A DNA stretch of 64,000 bases. Origin: Variovorax sp. J22P240 (lineage in GTDB: Bacteria; Pseudomonadota; Gammaproteobacteria; Burkholderiales; Burkholderiaceae_C). A program made the position numbers and the translations under genes. The notes under the pieces were generated by a model. It saw nothing but the letters and a program-made list of their open reading frames with translations, was not told the origin of the DNA and did no database searches. Numbering within the stretch: position 1 is the stretch's first letter; the number at the start of each line of letters is the position of its first letter. The stretch spans positions 62,001 to 126,000 of the forward strand of contig NZ_JASZYR010000003.1 in NCBI RefSeq assembly GCF_030316855.1. The letters are read 5' to 3'. Positions 28,393-37,923 of this stretch are shown here, in pieces.

Positions 28393-30273
28393 TTATTTCG
28401 CGGCGGCCTCGGCCGGGTCGGCCGGTGGCTTCCAAACGGTGCCGATCGACAAGGTCTTGAGCTTCTTCTTGCTGCCGTACCAGAAGTTGACCAGCCCGCG
28501 CGAGAAAAACACCGCCGAGAACATCGAGGTGACGATGCCGATGCAGTGCACGACCGCAAAGCCGCGAATCGGGCCGGAGCCGAAGGCCAGCAGCGCGATG
28601 CCCGCGATGAGCGTGGTGACGTTGGAGTCCAGGATCGTGCCCCAGGCGCGGTCGTAGCCCGCGTGGATGGCGGCCTGCGGCGAGGCCCCTGCGCGCAGTT
28701 CCTCGCGGATGCGCTCGTTGATCAGCACGTTGGAGTCGATGGCAACGCCGATCGCGAGAGCCATGGCCGCGATGCCCGGCAGGGTCAGCGTGGCCTGCAG
28801 CATCGAGAGGATCGCGACGAGCAGGAGCAGGTTGACGGCCAGCGCGATCGACGAGAACACGCCGAACAGCGCGTAGTACAGGCACATGAACACCATGATG
28901 GCGATGAAGCCATACATCACGCTGTCGAAGCCCTTCTTGATGTTGTCGGCGCCGAGGCTCGGGCCGATGGTGCGTTCCTGGATGATCTCCATCGGTGCAG
29001 CGAGCGAACCGGCGCGCAGCAGCAGCGCGAGGTCGTTGGCCTCGACGACGCTCATGGAGCCGGAAATCTGGAAGCGATTGCCCAGTTCGCCGTTGATCGA
29101 CGGCGCGGTGAGCACTTCGCCCCTGCCCTTTTCAAAGATCAGCATCGCCATGCGCTTGTGCATGTTCTCACGGCTGACGTCGCGCATGATGCGGCCGCCC
29201 TTGGAGTCCATGGTCAGGTCGACCTTGGGCTGCTGGGTCTGTGAATCGAAGCCGGGCTGGGCGTCGGTCAGGTTCTCGCCCGTCACCAGCACCTGCTTCT
29301 TGACGATCACCGGGCGGCCTTGCCGGTCGAGGAATTTCTCGGAGCCGAACGGCACCGGCCCCGCGCCCTGCTCGGCGGCCCGCGCTTCCGCGCTCTCGTC
29401 GACCAGACGCATTTCGAGCGTGGCAGTGCGGCCGAGGATGTCCTTGGCCTTGGCCGTGTCCTGCACGCCGGGCAGTTGAACCACGATGCGGTCCAGCCCT
29501 TGCTGCTGAATCACGGGCTCGGCCACGCCGAGTTCGTTGATCCGGTTGTGCAAGGTCGTGATGTTCTGCTTGAGCGCCGCGTCCTGCAGGCGCCGCGCCG
29601 CTTCGGGCCTGATCGAGACCGTGAGCTTGAAGTCGTTGCCTTCCTGGCTTTCGACCGCCGTGAGGTCCTGGAACTGGTCCTGCAGCAGCGCCTTGGCTGC
29701 CGTCACGCCGGCCTCGTCTCGGAAACGCATTTCGATGGTCTGGCCGACGCGATTGACCGCGCTGCCACGGACGCCTTTGTCGCGCAACCCCGTGCGAAGG
29801 TCGCTCGCGAAGGATTCGGCCCTCTTGTCGATGGCGCCCTTCATGTCGACCTGCAGCAGGAAGTCCACACCGCCGCGCAGATCGAGACCCAGGTACATCG
29901 GGAAGGCATGCAGCGCGGTCAACCAGGACGGCGACCGCGAAAGCAGGTTGAGCGCCACCACGTAGGGCGGGTCACTCGGGTCCGGCACCAGCGCGTGCTG
30001 CAGGACATCGCGCCCCTTCAGTTGGTCGTCGGTGTTGGTGAAGCGCGCGCGCACCGAAGTGGCATCAAGCGTCAACAGGTCGGGCGTGACACCGGCGGCC
30101 TTCAGGGCCTCGGCGACACGCGCCTGCGTGCCGGCATCGACCTTGACGGTCGACTTGGCCGACGACACCTGCACCGCAGGCGCCTCGCCGAAGAAATTGG
30201 GCAGGGCATAGATCAGCCCCACGAGCAATACGATCACGATGATCGCGTACTTCCAAACCGGATATCGGTTCAT
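28393..30273 (-). CDS. secD: Protein translocase subunit SecD
   Basis: 626 aa. Large periplasmic domains P1 and P4 are flanked by an N-terminal helix (MNRYPVWKYAIIVIVLLVGLIYALP) and a C-terminal block of five helices. Signatures: LGLDLRGGVDFLLQVD, GRTATLEMRLVDES, and GVAIDSNVLINERIREE. It stimulates late steps of Sec export and membrane insertion. Genes run yajC-secD-secF, the usual order, but a repeat element separates yajC from secD. Confidence 0.98.
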   Translation of the reverse strand: MNRYPVWKYAIIVIVLLVGLIYALPNFFGEAPAVQVSSAKSTVKVDAGTQARVAEALKAAGVTPDLLTLDATSVRARFTNTDDQLKGRDVLQHALVPDPSDPPYVVALNLLSRSPSWLTALHAFPMYLGLDLRGGVDFLLQVDMKGAIDKRAESFASDLRTGLRDKGVRGSAVNRVGQTIEMRFRDEAGVTAAKALLQDQFQDLTAVESQEGNDFKLTVSIRPEAARRLQDAALKQNITTLHNRINELGVAEPVIQQQGLDRIVVQLPGVQDTAKAKDILGRTATLEMRLVDESAEARAAEQGAGPVPFGSEKFLDRQGRPVIVKKQVLVTGENLTDAQPGFDSQTQQPKVDLTMDSKGGRIMRDVSRENMHKRMAMLIFEKGRGEVLTAPSINGELGNRFQISGSMSVVEANDLALLLRAGSLAAPMEIIQERTIGPSLGADNIKKGFDSVMYGFIAIMVFMCLYYALFGVFSSIALAVNLLLLVAILSMLQATLTLPGIAAMALAIGVAIDSNVLINERIREELRAGASPQAAIHAGYDRAWGTILDSNVTTLIAGIALLAFGSGPIRGFAVVHCIGIVTSMFSAVFFSRGLVNFWYGSKKKLKTLSIGTVWKPPADPAEAAAK

Positions 30274-30356
30274 CGAATCACCTCAAAAACTCTCTCGCCA
30301 GCCGGGAGGGGCATGTGCTTTTCGGCTGCGCGGAGCGCGCCCGTTCGTGGGCTGAC

Positions 30357-30440
30357 GTGGAACCGGCTTTGCCGGCCCACCGGCAGCGCCCCCGGTAGGG
30401 GGTGGGCGGCCACACGAAGTGGGCAAGCCTGGGGGCGAGC
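30357..30440 (-). repeat. GC-rich 3' intergenic element, copy E
   Basis: About 84 bases between yajC and secD, starting two bases after the yajC stop. Same subtype as copy A (GGGCAAGCCTGGGGG and GGCGGCCACACGAAGT on the plus strand). Hairpin CCCCCTACCGGGGG is intact, followed by CCGGTGGGCCGG. It sits inside the yajC-secD-secF unit, so it may set differential expression rather than end transcription fully. Confidence 0.75.
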
Positions 30441-30442
30441 AT

Positions 30443-30775
30443 TTACTTGATCGCGCCTTTCGGGAGCACCTGGACCACCGCGCTGCGCTGGACCTGGACT
30501 TCGACGCCCTTGGCGATCTCGACGGTCAGGTACTGCTCGCCGATCTGGGTGATCTTGCCGAGCAGGCCGCCGGCCGTCGCCACCTCGTCGCCCTTGGCGA
30601 GCGCCTCGATCATCGCGCGGGCTTCCTTCTGGCGCTTCATCTGCGGACGGATCATCACGAAGTAGAGGACCACGAACATCAGCACCAGCGGGAGCATGCT
30701 GCCGAGCGAGGACATCATGTCGCCGCCTCCGGAAGCAGCGGGCGCGGTCTGGGCATAAGCAGAGGAAATGAACAA
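30443..30775 (-). CDS. yajC: Preprotein translocase accessory protein YajC
   Basis: 110 aa. One transmembrane helix (LPLVLMFVVLYFVMIRPQMKRQKE) followed by a KGDEVATAGGLLGKI beta domain, typical of YajC, which joins SecDF. I chose a TTG start giving an N terminus of the MFISSAYAQTAPA kind, common in betaproteobacteria, with GGAG six bases upstream; the longer ATG frame has no such match. Cleavage is not expected; the hydrophobic core is membrane-spanning. Confidence 0.9.
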   Translation of the reverse strand: MFISSAYAQTAPAASGGGDMMSSLGSMLPLVLMFVVLYFVMIRPQMKRQKEARAMIEALAKGDEVATAGGLLGKITQIGEQYLTVEIAKGVEVQVQRSAVVQVLPKGAIK

Positions 30776-30917
30776 GGGAGTCTCCAGCAGAGGGGAAGAA
30801 ATAAGTGCGCCGGCCTCCAATACAAGAGGGCCCGCAGATCCGCGGCGGAGCAAAACCCGCCGCGCAGCGCGGTACCTTGGCCGCGCACAGCGCCGAACAT
30901 TGTATTCGTCAGGGAAA

Positions 30918-30946
30918 CGCCGCGCCGGGGGGATCCCGGCGCGGCG
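30918..30946 (-). terminator. Strong GC hairpin after the ferredoxin oxidoreductase gene
   Basis: A perfect 12-base-pair inverted repeat, CGCCGCGCCGGG and its complement, with a five-base loop. In the minus direction it is 23 bases after the stop and is followed by GTTTCCC, a weak T tract. It probably ends the long transcript before yajC. Confidence 0.7.
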
Positions 30947-30968
30947 ATCGGGGCTTTTGGCGGTGGGG

Positions 30969-33900
30969 TCAGGCCGCAGCGCGCGCTGCCTGCGGATGGC
31001 GCCACTTGGCCATCAACTCGGCCCAGCGCACGCGCGCCGCGGCCAGGTTGCGCTCCTTGACGTGGCCATAGCCGCGGATCTGCTCGGGCAGGCTGGCGAT
31101 TTCCAGGGCCGTGGCGTAGTTCTCGGCGCTCAGGCCGGACAGCACTTCGTCGATGCTCGCGCGGTATTCGCCGATCAGTGCGCGCTCGGTCTTGCGCTCC
31201 TCGGTGCGGCCGAAAATGTCCAGCGCCGTGCCGCGCAGGCCCTTGAGCCTGGCGAGCACCTTGAAGCCGGTCAGCATCGCGGGACCGAACTTCTGCTTTT
31301 GCAGTTCGCCCTTGGCATTCTTCTTCGCGATGATGGGCGGCGCGAGGTGGTAATTGAGCTTGAAGTCCTTGCCCATCTGCCCCTCGAACATGCCTTCGAC
31401 CCGGTCGAGGAAGCTGCGGTCGGTGTGCAGCCGCGCCACCTCGTACTCGTCTTTGTAGGCCATCAGCTTGAACAGATAGCGCGCGACGGCCTCGGACAGG
31501 CTGGTCTTTCCCAGCGCCGACTCGGCCTTCTGCACCTTGGCGACGAAGGCCTTGTACTGGTCGGCGTAGGCCGCGTTCTGATAGCCGGTCAGGAATTCGA
31601 CGCGGCGCGCCACCAGGCTTTCGACCGTGTCACGCTTCTTGAATTCGATGATCTGGCCGGGCCGGACGCGCTTTTGCAGTTCGCCCGGTCGCTGGGCGGC
31701 CTGGCGGCCCCACTCGAAGGCGGCCTTGTTGTTGTCGACCGCCACGGCGTTCAGCTCGATAGCGCGCATCAGCGACGCATGCTCGAGCGGGAGCCAGCCC
31801 TTTTGCCATGCGTAGCCGAGGATCATCGGATTGACGTAGATCAAGTCACCCATCAGCGAGGTCGCGGCCGCATCGGCGTCGAAGGCGCCGACGGCATCGG
31901 CGCCCACCGCGCGTGCGATCTCGACAGCGCAGGCATCCTGCGGGTTCTGCCAGTTGGCATTGCGCACGAAGGACGCCGTCGGACTGCTGTGGCTGTTGAG
32001 CGCCACGTGCGTGCGGCCTTCGCGCATGCGTGCCATGGTCTCGGCATTGACGCTGACCAGCGGATCGCAGGCCAGGATCAAATCGGCCGCCGCCGTGCCG
32101 ACGCGGGTGGTGCGGATGTCGTCCTGCGTGTCGCCGATCAGCACATGGCTCCAGGTAGCGCCGCCCTTTTGCGCGAGGCCCGCCGCGTCCTGCGTCACGA
32201 TGCCCTTGCCTTCGATGTGCGCCGCCATGCCGAGCAACTGGCCGATGGTGATGACGCCCGTGCCTCCCACACCCGCGACCACAACTCCCCAGACGTTCCC
32301 GCCCGCGAGCGAAGGCAGTGCCGGCTCGTCGAGCGCGCCCAGTTCGGCCGGCGTGGAGCCCTTGCTCTTCGACTTCTTCTTGAGTTGGCTGCCCTCGACA
32401 GTCACGAAGCTGGGGCAGAAGCCCTTGAGGCAGCTCATGTCCTTGTTGCAGGTGCTCTGGTTGATGGTGCGCTTGCGACCGAACTCGGTTTCGAGCGGCT
32501 CCACCGACAGGCAATTGCTCTGCACGCTGCAGTCGCCGCAGCCTTCGCAGACGAGCTCGTTGATGACGACGCGCTTGGCCGGATCGACGGCCGTACCCCG
32601 CTTGCGGCGGCGGCGCTTTTCGGTCGCGCAGGTCTGGTCGTAGATGATGGCCGTGGTGCCCTTGATTTCGCGGAACTCGCGCTGGATCTCGTCCAGCTCG
32701 TCGCGGTGGCGCACCTTGACGTTCTCGCCGGGCACGTTCACGCCCTCGTACTTCTCGGGTTCGTCTGTGACGACGACGACCTTCACTGCGCCCTCGGCGT
32801 GCAGGCTTTCGGCGATCTGCAGCACCGAGTGGCCCTCGGGGCGCTCGCCGACCTGCTGGCCGCCGGTCATCGCGACCGCGTCGTTGTAGAGGATCTTGTA
32901 GGTGATGTTCACGCCGGCCGCGATGCTCTGGCGGATCGCCAGCAGGCCGCTGTGGAAGTAGGTGCCGTCGCCGAGGTTGGCGAAGATGTGCTGGTCGGTC
33001 GTGAAGGGCTGCTGGCCGACCCACGGCACGCCCTCGCCGCCCATCTGCGTGAAGCCGATGGTCGAGCGGTCCATCCAGGTCGCCATGAAGTGGCAGCCGA
33101 TGCCACCCATCGCACGCGAGCCTTCGGGCACGACGGTGCTGGTGTTGTGCGGGCAGCCCGAGCAGAACCAGGGCTGGCGGCCCGCGTCCGACACGCCAGT
33201 GGTTTGCGGCGCCGCCATGGCGCGCTCCTTGGCCTCGAGAATCGCGAGCTGGGCGTCGATGCGCGCGGCCATGTCAGCGCCGGCTGCCGCCAGCAGACCG
33301 GTCTTCTTCAGGCGCTGTGCGATCGCCTTGGCGATCAGCGCCGGATTCAGGTCCGCATTGGCGCGCAGCAGCGTGTGCGAGGTCGGATTGGGCATCGACC
33401 ATTCGCCGCCCGAGTAGCCCTCGGCCTGATGCACTTCGCCCTCGTCGAACTTGCCGACCACGTTGGGCCGCACGTCGGGGCGCCAGTTGTAGAGCTCTTC
33501 CTTGAGCTGGTATTCGATGACCTGGCGCTTTTCCTCGACCACCAGGATTTCCTGCAGCCCGGTGGCGAAGGCGCGCGTGAGCTGCGCTTCGAGCGGCCAC
33601 ACGACGGCTACCTTATGGAGACGAATGCCGAGCTGGCGGCAGGCCGCGTCGTCCAGGCCCAGGTCGATCAGCGCCTGGCGCGTGTCGTTGAAGGCCTTTC
33701 CGCTGGCCATGATGCCGAAGCGGTCGTTCGGCCCTTCGATCACGTTGTGATTGAGCCGGTTGGCGCGGATGTAGGCGAGCGCGGCGTACCACTTGTAGTG
33801 CATGAGCCGCGCTTCCTGCTCCAGCGCATGGTCGGGCCAGCGGATGTGCAGGCCGCCTGGCGGCATCTGGAAGTCGGTGGGCATGACGATCTCGACGCGC

Positions 33901-34586
33901 TCGGGGTCGATCATCGCGGTGGCGCTCGATTCGACGATCTCCTGGATCGTCTTCATGCCCGACCAGATCCCGGCGAAGCGGCTCATCGCGAAGGCATGGA
34001 TGCCGAGGTCGAGGATCTCCTGCACGTTGGCCGGGAAGAACACCGGCGTGCCGCAGGCCTTGAAGATGTGGTCGCTCTGGTGCGCCGCGGTGGAGCTCTT
34101 GGAGATGTGGTCATCGCCGGCCACCGCGATCACGCCGCCGAATTCGGTGGTGCCGGCCATGTTGGCATGCTTGAATACGTCGGAGCAGCGGTCCACGCCC
34201 GGGCCCTTGCCGTACCAGATGCCGAAGACGCCGTCGAACTTGTTGGTGCCGGCTGGCGAGAAGCCGAGCTGCTGAGTACCCCAGAGCGCGGTCGCCGCGA
34301 GTTCTTCATTCACGCCCGGCTGGAAGACGATGTTCTGTTCTTTCAGGAACTTGCTGGCCTTCCAGAGCGCCTGGTCGTAGCCGCCGAGCGGCGAACCGCG
34401 GTAGCCGCTGATGAAACCTGCCGTGTTCCTGCCCTGCTGCTGGTCGCGCAAGCGCTGCAGCATCGGCAGCTTGACCAGCGCCTGCACGCCGCTCATGAAG
34501 GCGCGGCCGTAGTCCAGTGAGTATTTGTCGTCGAGCGTGACCGTTTCCAGGGCCTTGCGAATGTGCTCGGGCAGGGGGGCATTCAT
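30969..34586 (-). CDS. Indolepyruvate:ferredoxin oxidoreductase-like (fused subunits)
   Basis: 1205 aa, the length of single-chain 2-oxoacid:ferredoxin oxidoreductases. Order: N-terminal pyrimidine domain (GFISGYRGSPLGGYDQALW), middle part with CSGCPHNTST, the thiamine diphosphate motif GDGTYFHSG, a ferredoxin-like Fe-S region (CEGCGDCSVQSNC and a later Cys cluster CNKDMSCLKGFCPS), and the C-terminal gamma domain (GVGGTGVITIGQLLG). It would oxidatively decarboxylate aryl-pyruvates or other 2-oxo acids, passing electrons to ferredoxin. Divergent Lrp gene, as is common for this family, suggests control by amino acids. Confidence 0.9.
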   Translation of the reverse strand: MNAPLPEHIRKALETVTLDDKYSLDYGRAFMSGVQALVKLPMLQRLRDQQQGRNTAGFISGYRGSPLGGYDQALWKASKFLKEQNIVFQPGVNEELAATALWGTQQLGFSPAGTNKFDGVFGIWYGKGPGVDRCSDVFKHANMAGTTEFGGVIAVAGDDHISKSSTAAHQSDHIFKACGTPVFFPANVQEILDLGIHAFAMSRFAGIWSGMKTIQEIVESSATAMIDPERVEIVMPTDFQMPPGGLHIRWPDHALEQEARLMHYKWYAALAYIRANRLNHNVIEGPNDRFGIMASGKAFNDTRQALIDLGLDDAACRQLGIRLHKVAVVWPLEAQLTRAFATGLQEILVVEEKRQVIEYQLKEELYNWRPDVRPNVVGKFDEGEVHQAEGYSGGEWSMPNPTSHTLLRANADLNPALIAKAIAQRLKKTGLLAAAGADMAARIDAQLAILEAKERAMAAPQTTGVSDAGRQPWFCSGCPHNTSTVVPEGSRAMGGIGCHFMATWMDRSTIGFTQMGGEGVPWVGQQPFTTDQHIFANLGDGTYFHSGLLAIRQSIAAGVNITYKILYNDAVAMTGGQQVGERPEGHSVLQIAESLHAEGAVKVVVVTDEPEKYEGVNVPGENVKVRHRDELDEIQREFREIKGTTAIIYDQTCATEKRRRRKRGTAVDPAKRVVINELVCEGCGDCSVQSNCLSVEPLETEFGRKRTINQSTCNKDMSCLKGFCPSFVTVEGSQLKKKSKSKGSTPAELGALDEPALPSLAGGNVWGVVVAGVGGTGVITIGQLLGMAAHIEGKGIVTQDAAGLAQKGGATWSHVLIGDTQDDIRTTRVGTAAADLILACDPLVSVNAETMARMREGRTHVALNSHSSPTASFVRNANWQNPQDACAVEIARAVGADAVGAFDADAAATSLMGDLIYVNPMILGYAWQKGWLPLEHASLMRAIELNAVAVDNNKAAFEWGRQAAQRPGELQKRVRPGQIIEFKKRDTVESLVARRVEFLTGYQNAAYADQYKAFVAKVQKAESALGKTSLSEAVARYLFKLMAYKDEYEVARLHTDRSFLDRVEGMFEGQMGKDFKLNYHLAPPIIAKKNAKGELQKQKFGPAMLTGFKVLARLKGLRGTALDIFGRTEERKTERALIGEYRASIDEVLSGLSAENYATALEIASLPEQIRGYGHVKERNLAAARVRWAELMAKWRHPQAARAAA

Positions 34587-34684
34587 CGTGTCTGTCTCCA
34601 GGTGGGCTGAGCCTTGTGGGCGTGGCTTTGCGAGGCATCCGGGTCGGATTCCCCTCGGCCATCATGACGCAAAGTGTATGCCTG

Positions 34685-34696
34685 CTGTCGTGACAG
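34685..34696. promoter_or_regulatory. Palindrome in divergent oxidoreductase/Lrp region
   Basis: CTGTC-GT-GACAG, a perfect 12-base palindrome, with nearby GCAAA and TTTGC half-repeats on either side. It is midway between the two divergent starts, so it may be bound by the Lrp protein. No consensus promoter is clear. Confidence 0.3.
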
Positions 34697-34760
34697 GTGT
34701 TTGCGTTCTTTGCCTGTTGGTCGCCCCATTTTGAAAGAATCTTGCTTAATATGCACACCA

Positions 34761-35255
34761 ATGGAAAGCATTGACAAGTTTGACCTCGCCATCCTGCAAG
34801 AACTGCAGGCCGACGGGCGCCTCACCAACGCCGAGCTTGCACTGCGCGTGGGCCTTTCGGCCGCACCGTGCTGGCGCCGCGTGCGGGCGCTCGAGGAGGC
34901 CGGCTTCATCAAGGGCTATCACGCGGAGATCGACCGCCACAAGATCGGCCTCGGCGTGCTCGCTTTCGTGCGCGTGGACGCGGAGCGCGTGACCGTCGAT
35001 GTCACGCGCAAGCTGGAGGACGCGATCCGCAAGCTGCCGGAAGTCATTGCCTGCCACTACATCAGCGGCACCGGCACCTTCGAGCTGCAGGTGGTGGCGC
35101 AGGACCTCGACAGCTTCTCCCGCTTCGCGCTGCAGCACCTGCTCAACCTGCCGAACGTGAAGGATCTGCACACCAGTTTCTCGCTCGGCGAAGTCAAGGC
35201 GAGCCACGCCTTGCCGCTCGACCACCTGGCGCCCCAGACGGGGCGCCGACAATAG
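34761..35255 (+). CDS. Lrp/AsnC-family regulator
   Basis: 164 aa. N-terminal HTH (FDLAILQELQADGRLTNAE and the recognition part VGLSAAPCWRRVRALEEAG) and a C-terminal RAM domain with FVRVDAER, CHYISGTGTFELQVVAQD. The ATG giving MESIDKFDL is chosen as it matches family length; an upstream in-frame start would add 29 residues. Divergent from the ferredoxin oxidoreductase gene and seven bases before the MFS gene, so it may regulate both. Confidence 0.93.
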   Translation: MESIDKFDLAILQELQADGRLTNAELALRVGLSAAPCWRRVRALEEAGFIKGYHAEIDRHKIGLGVLAFVRVDAERVTVDVTRKLEDAIRKLPEVIACHYISGTGTFELQVVAQDLDSFSRFALQHLLNLPNVKDLHTSFSLGEVKASHALPLDHLAPQTGRRQ

Positions 35256-35261
35256 GCCTCG

Positions 35262-36884
35262 ATGCCACCGATCTCGCCCCAGGAAACTCCCTCTGCTCCG
35301 CGCGTGCAGCCACGCGTCGGGCCTCTCGAACCGCTGAGGCTCCCGGTGTTCCGCATGCTGTGGAGCACCTGGCTGATCGCCAACGTCTGCATGTGGATGA
35401 ACGACGTGGCGGCCGCCTGGATGATGACCTCGCTCACCACCTCGCCGATCTGGGTCGCGCTGGTGCAGTCGGCCTCCACGCTGCCGGTGTTCCTGCTCGG
35501 ACTGCCCAGCGGCGCGCTGGCCGACATCCTCGACCGGCGGCGCTGGCTGGTCGCCACCCAGTTCTGGCTGGCCGGCACCGCGATCGTGCTGTGCGTCGCG
35601 GTCGTGATGGACGTCATGAACGCGCCACTGCTGTTGGCCCTGACCTTCGCCAACGGCATCGGCCTGGCCATGCGCTGGCCGGTGTTCTCGGCCATCGTCC
35701 CCGAGTTGGTGCCGCGAACGCACCTGCCGGCGGCGCTCGGGCTCAATGGCATCGCGATGAATGCCTCGCGCATCGTCGGCCCGCTGCTGGCCGGCACGCT
35801 GATCGCTAGCACGGGCACGGTGTGGGTGTTCGGGCTCAATGCCGTGATGTGCGTGGCCTCGGGCTTCGTCGTGCTGCGCTGGCGGCGCGAGCACACGCCC
35901 AATCCGCTGGGACGCGAGAAGCTGATCAGCGCCATGCGCGTCGGCGTGCAGTTCGTGCGCCAGTCGCAACGCATGCGCGCGGTGCTCACGCGCGTGGCGC
36001 TCTTCTTCCTGCATTCCACGGCGCTGCTCGCGCTGCTGCCGCTGCTGGCGCGCAACCTGCACGGAGGCGGCGCCGGCACCTTCACGCTGCTGCTCGCGGC
36101 CATGGGTTCGGGCGCCATCGTGGCGGTGCTGTTCCTGCCACGGCTGCGCCAGGCGATGGTGCGCGACCAGTTGGTGCTGCGCGGCGCGCTGCTGCAGTCC
36201 GGCGCGACGGCGGTGATGGCGGTAGCGCCCAATGCATGGGTGGCCGTGCCCGCGATGTTCCTCGGCGGCATGGCCTGGATCACCGTCGCCAATTCGCTGT
36301 CGGTGTCGGCCCAGCTCGCGTTGCCCGACTGGGTGCGTGCGCGCGGCATGTCGATGTATCAGATGGCCATCATGGGCGCGAGCGCGTTCGGCGCCGCGCT
36401 CTGGGGCCAGGTGGCGGAACTCACCTCGCTCTACATCAGCCTCGGCATCGCCGCGGTCACCGGCACGCTGTGCATGCTGGCCGCGCTGCGCTACGTGACC
36501 GACGGCACCGGCGAAGAGGACGACACCAGCCCCGCCCAGCAGGGCTGGGCCGCCGGTCCGCCGAAGAGCGCGCCCGGCGAAGAGGGCCGCGTGGTGATCA
36601 CGGTTGAATACCTGATAGACCCCGCGCGCGCCGCCTCTTTCCTGATCGTCATGCACCAGACGCGCCGCGCACGGCTGAGCCAGGGCGCGATCGCGTGGGA
36701 GTTGCTGCATGACATCACGGACCCGTCACGCTATGTCGAGCAGATCGTCGATGAGTCATGGACCGAGCATCTGCGGCGCTTTCACCGCGCGACAGCGGCG
36801 GACATGGCGTTGCGGGAGCGGCGGCTGGCGTTCCATCAGGGGGAATCGCTGCCGGTGGTGACTCGCTACATCGTGCACCGCTAG
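35262..36884 (+). CDS. MFS exporter with C-terminal ABM-like domain (DUF894 type)
   Basis: 540 aa. About 12 transmembrane helices between residues 25 and 415; the MFS loop is seen in SGALADILDRRRW. The end (residues about 430-540) is a soluble domain starting VVITVEYLIDP with WELLHDITDPSRYVEQIVDESW, resembling antibiotic-biosynthesis monooxygenase-like or Dabb domains. This join is known for DUF894 transporters (enterobactin exporter EntS relatives). Substrate unknown; co-transcribed with Lrp gene. Confidence 0.88.
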   Translation: MPPISPQETPSAPRVQPRVGPLEPLRLPVFRMLWSTWLIANVCMWMNDVAAAWMMTSLTTSPIWVALVQSASTLPVFLLGLPSGALADILDRRRWLVATQFWLAGTAIVLCVAVVMDVMNAPLLLALTFANGIGLAMRWPVFSAIVPELVPRTHLPAALGLNGIAMNASRIVGPLLAGTLIASTGTVWVFGLNAVMCVASGFVVLRWRREHTPNPLGREKLISAMRVGVQFVRQSQRMRAVLTRVALFFLHSTALLALLPLLARNLHGGGAGTFTLLLAAMGSGAIVAVLFLPRLRQAMVRDQLVLRGALLQSGATAVMAVAPNAWVAVPAMFLGGMAWITVANSLSVSAQLALPDWVRARGMSMYQMAIMGASAFGAALWGQVAELTSLYISLGIAAVTGTLCMLAALRYVTDGTGEEDDTSPAQQGWAAGPPKSAPGEEGRVVITVEYLIDPARAASFLIVMHQTRRARLSQGAIAWELLHDITDPSRYVEQIVDESWTEHLRRFHRATAADMALRERRLAFHQGESLPVVTRYIVHR

Positions 36885-36894
36885 GGGCTCGTCC

Positions 36895-37209
36895 CTAGTG
36901 GAAGAAGAGGAGCCGCGTCAGCAACGTGTGCCCCGCCTCCGCGAACATCAGCCCCACCAGCACCAACAGGCACAGCGGCGGCAGCAGGATCGCATACACC
37001 AGCGACAACCTTTCCCACGCCATGTGCATGAAGATCGCCACGATTAGCCCGGCCTTCAACAGCATGAAGGTGATGATCAGCCCCCAGCGCAGGTAGCCCT
37101 GGAAGTGCAGGTAGTCGACCATGTACGACATCGCGCTGAGCACGAACAGCAACCCCCAGATCTTGAGGTAGAGGCTGATCGGATGTTGCTGGCCTGTGCC
37201 TGGGGTCAT
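36895..37209 (-). CDS. ctaF: Cytochrome c oxidase subunit IV (CtaF-like)
   Basis: 104 aa with three hydrophobic helices: YLKIWGLLFVLSAMSYMVD, LIITFMLLKAGLIVAIFMHM (with the common IFMHM motif) and VYAILLPPLCLLVLVG. Small subunit IV of heme-copper oxidases, aids assembly. Last gene of the oxidase operon; starts nine bases after the second subunit III gene stop. Confidence 0.85.
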   Translation of the reverse strand: MTPGTGQQHPISLYLKIWGLLFVLSAMSYMVDYLHFQGYLRWGLIITFMLLKAGLIVAIFMHMAWERLSLVYAILLPPLCLLVLVGLMFAEAGHTLLTRLLFFH

Positions 37210-37217
37210 GATCGTCC

Positions 37218-37913
37218 TCACCAGAGATAGAAAAACGCAAAGATGAACACCCACACGAGATCCACGAAGTGCCAGTACAGGCCCGTGATCTCGACGATCT
37301 GGTAGTTGCCGGTCCGGTCGTAGTCACCGCGCATCAGCTTGAAGGCCACGATGAACAGCAGGATCACGCCGCCGGTCACGTGAAGACCGTGGAAGCCGGT
37401 GATCATGAAGAAGGTCGAGCCGAACTGCGCCGCGCCCATCGGATTGCCCCAGGGCCGCACGCCCTCCATGATCAGCTTGGACCACTCGAAAGCCTGCATG
37501 CCGACGAAGAGTTCGCCGAAGGTCGCGGTCACGAGCATGAGCGTGGCGGCGTTCACCTTGTCGCGGCGATAGGCGAAGTTGACGGCCATCGCCATCGTGC
37601 CGCTGCTGCTGATGAGCACGAAGGTCATGATCGCAATCAGCAGCAAGGGCACGTTGGCGCCGCCCACGTGCAGCGCGAACACCTCGCTCGGATTGGGCCA
37701 TGCAGCGGTGGTCGACACGCGCACCGTCATGTAGCCGGTGAGGAAGCAGCTGAAGATGAAGGTGTCGCTCAGCAGGAAGATCCACATCATCGCCTTGCCC
37801 CACGAGACGTGGAAAGCACGGCGGTCCGACGACCAGTCGGCAATCAGCCCGCGCCAGCCTTCCGCAGCGATTGGAGGGCTGAGCACAGGTGTCGCGATGG
37901 TTGCGGTGTTCAT
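37218..37913 (-). CDS. ctaE: Heme-copper oxidase subunit III (second copy)
   Basis: 231 aa with about seven hydrophobic helices. Motifs of subunit III: WIFLLSDTFIFSCFLTGYM, FGELFVGMQAFEWSKLI, FGSTFFMITGFHGLHVTGG and LYWHFVDLVWVFIFAFFYLW. It stabilises the oxygen-reducing core and proton uptake. It differs a lot from the adjacent 206-aa subunit III, so this is not a recent duplication. Confidence 0.92.
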   Translation of the reverse strand: MNTATIATPVLSPPIAAEGWRGLIADWSSDRRAFHVSWGKAMMWIFLLSDTFIFSCFLTGYMTVRVSTTAAWPNPSEVFALHVGGANVPLLLIAIMTFVLISSSGTMAMAVNFAYRRDKVNAATLMLVTATFGELFVGMQAFEWSKLIMEGVRPWGNPMGAAQFGSTFFMITGFHGLHVTGGVILLFIVAFKLMRGDYDRTGNYQIVEITGLYWHFVDLVWVFIFAFFYLW

Positions 37914-37923
37914 GAATGCCTCC

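Noticed and set aside
30768..34520. Open plus-strand frame of 1250 codons opposite the ferredoxin oxidoreductase gene
   Set aside because: High-GC shadow of a real gene; composition is His/Arg/Val biased and no domain is recognisable.
36601..36884. C-terminal domain of the MFS protein as a novel fusion
   Set aside because: Such a tail is already usual for DUF894-type transporters.
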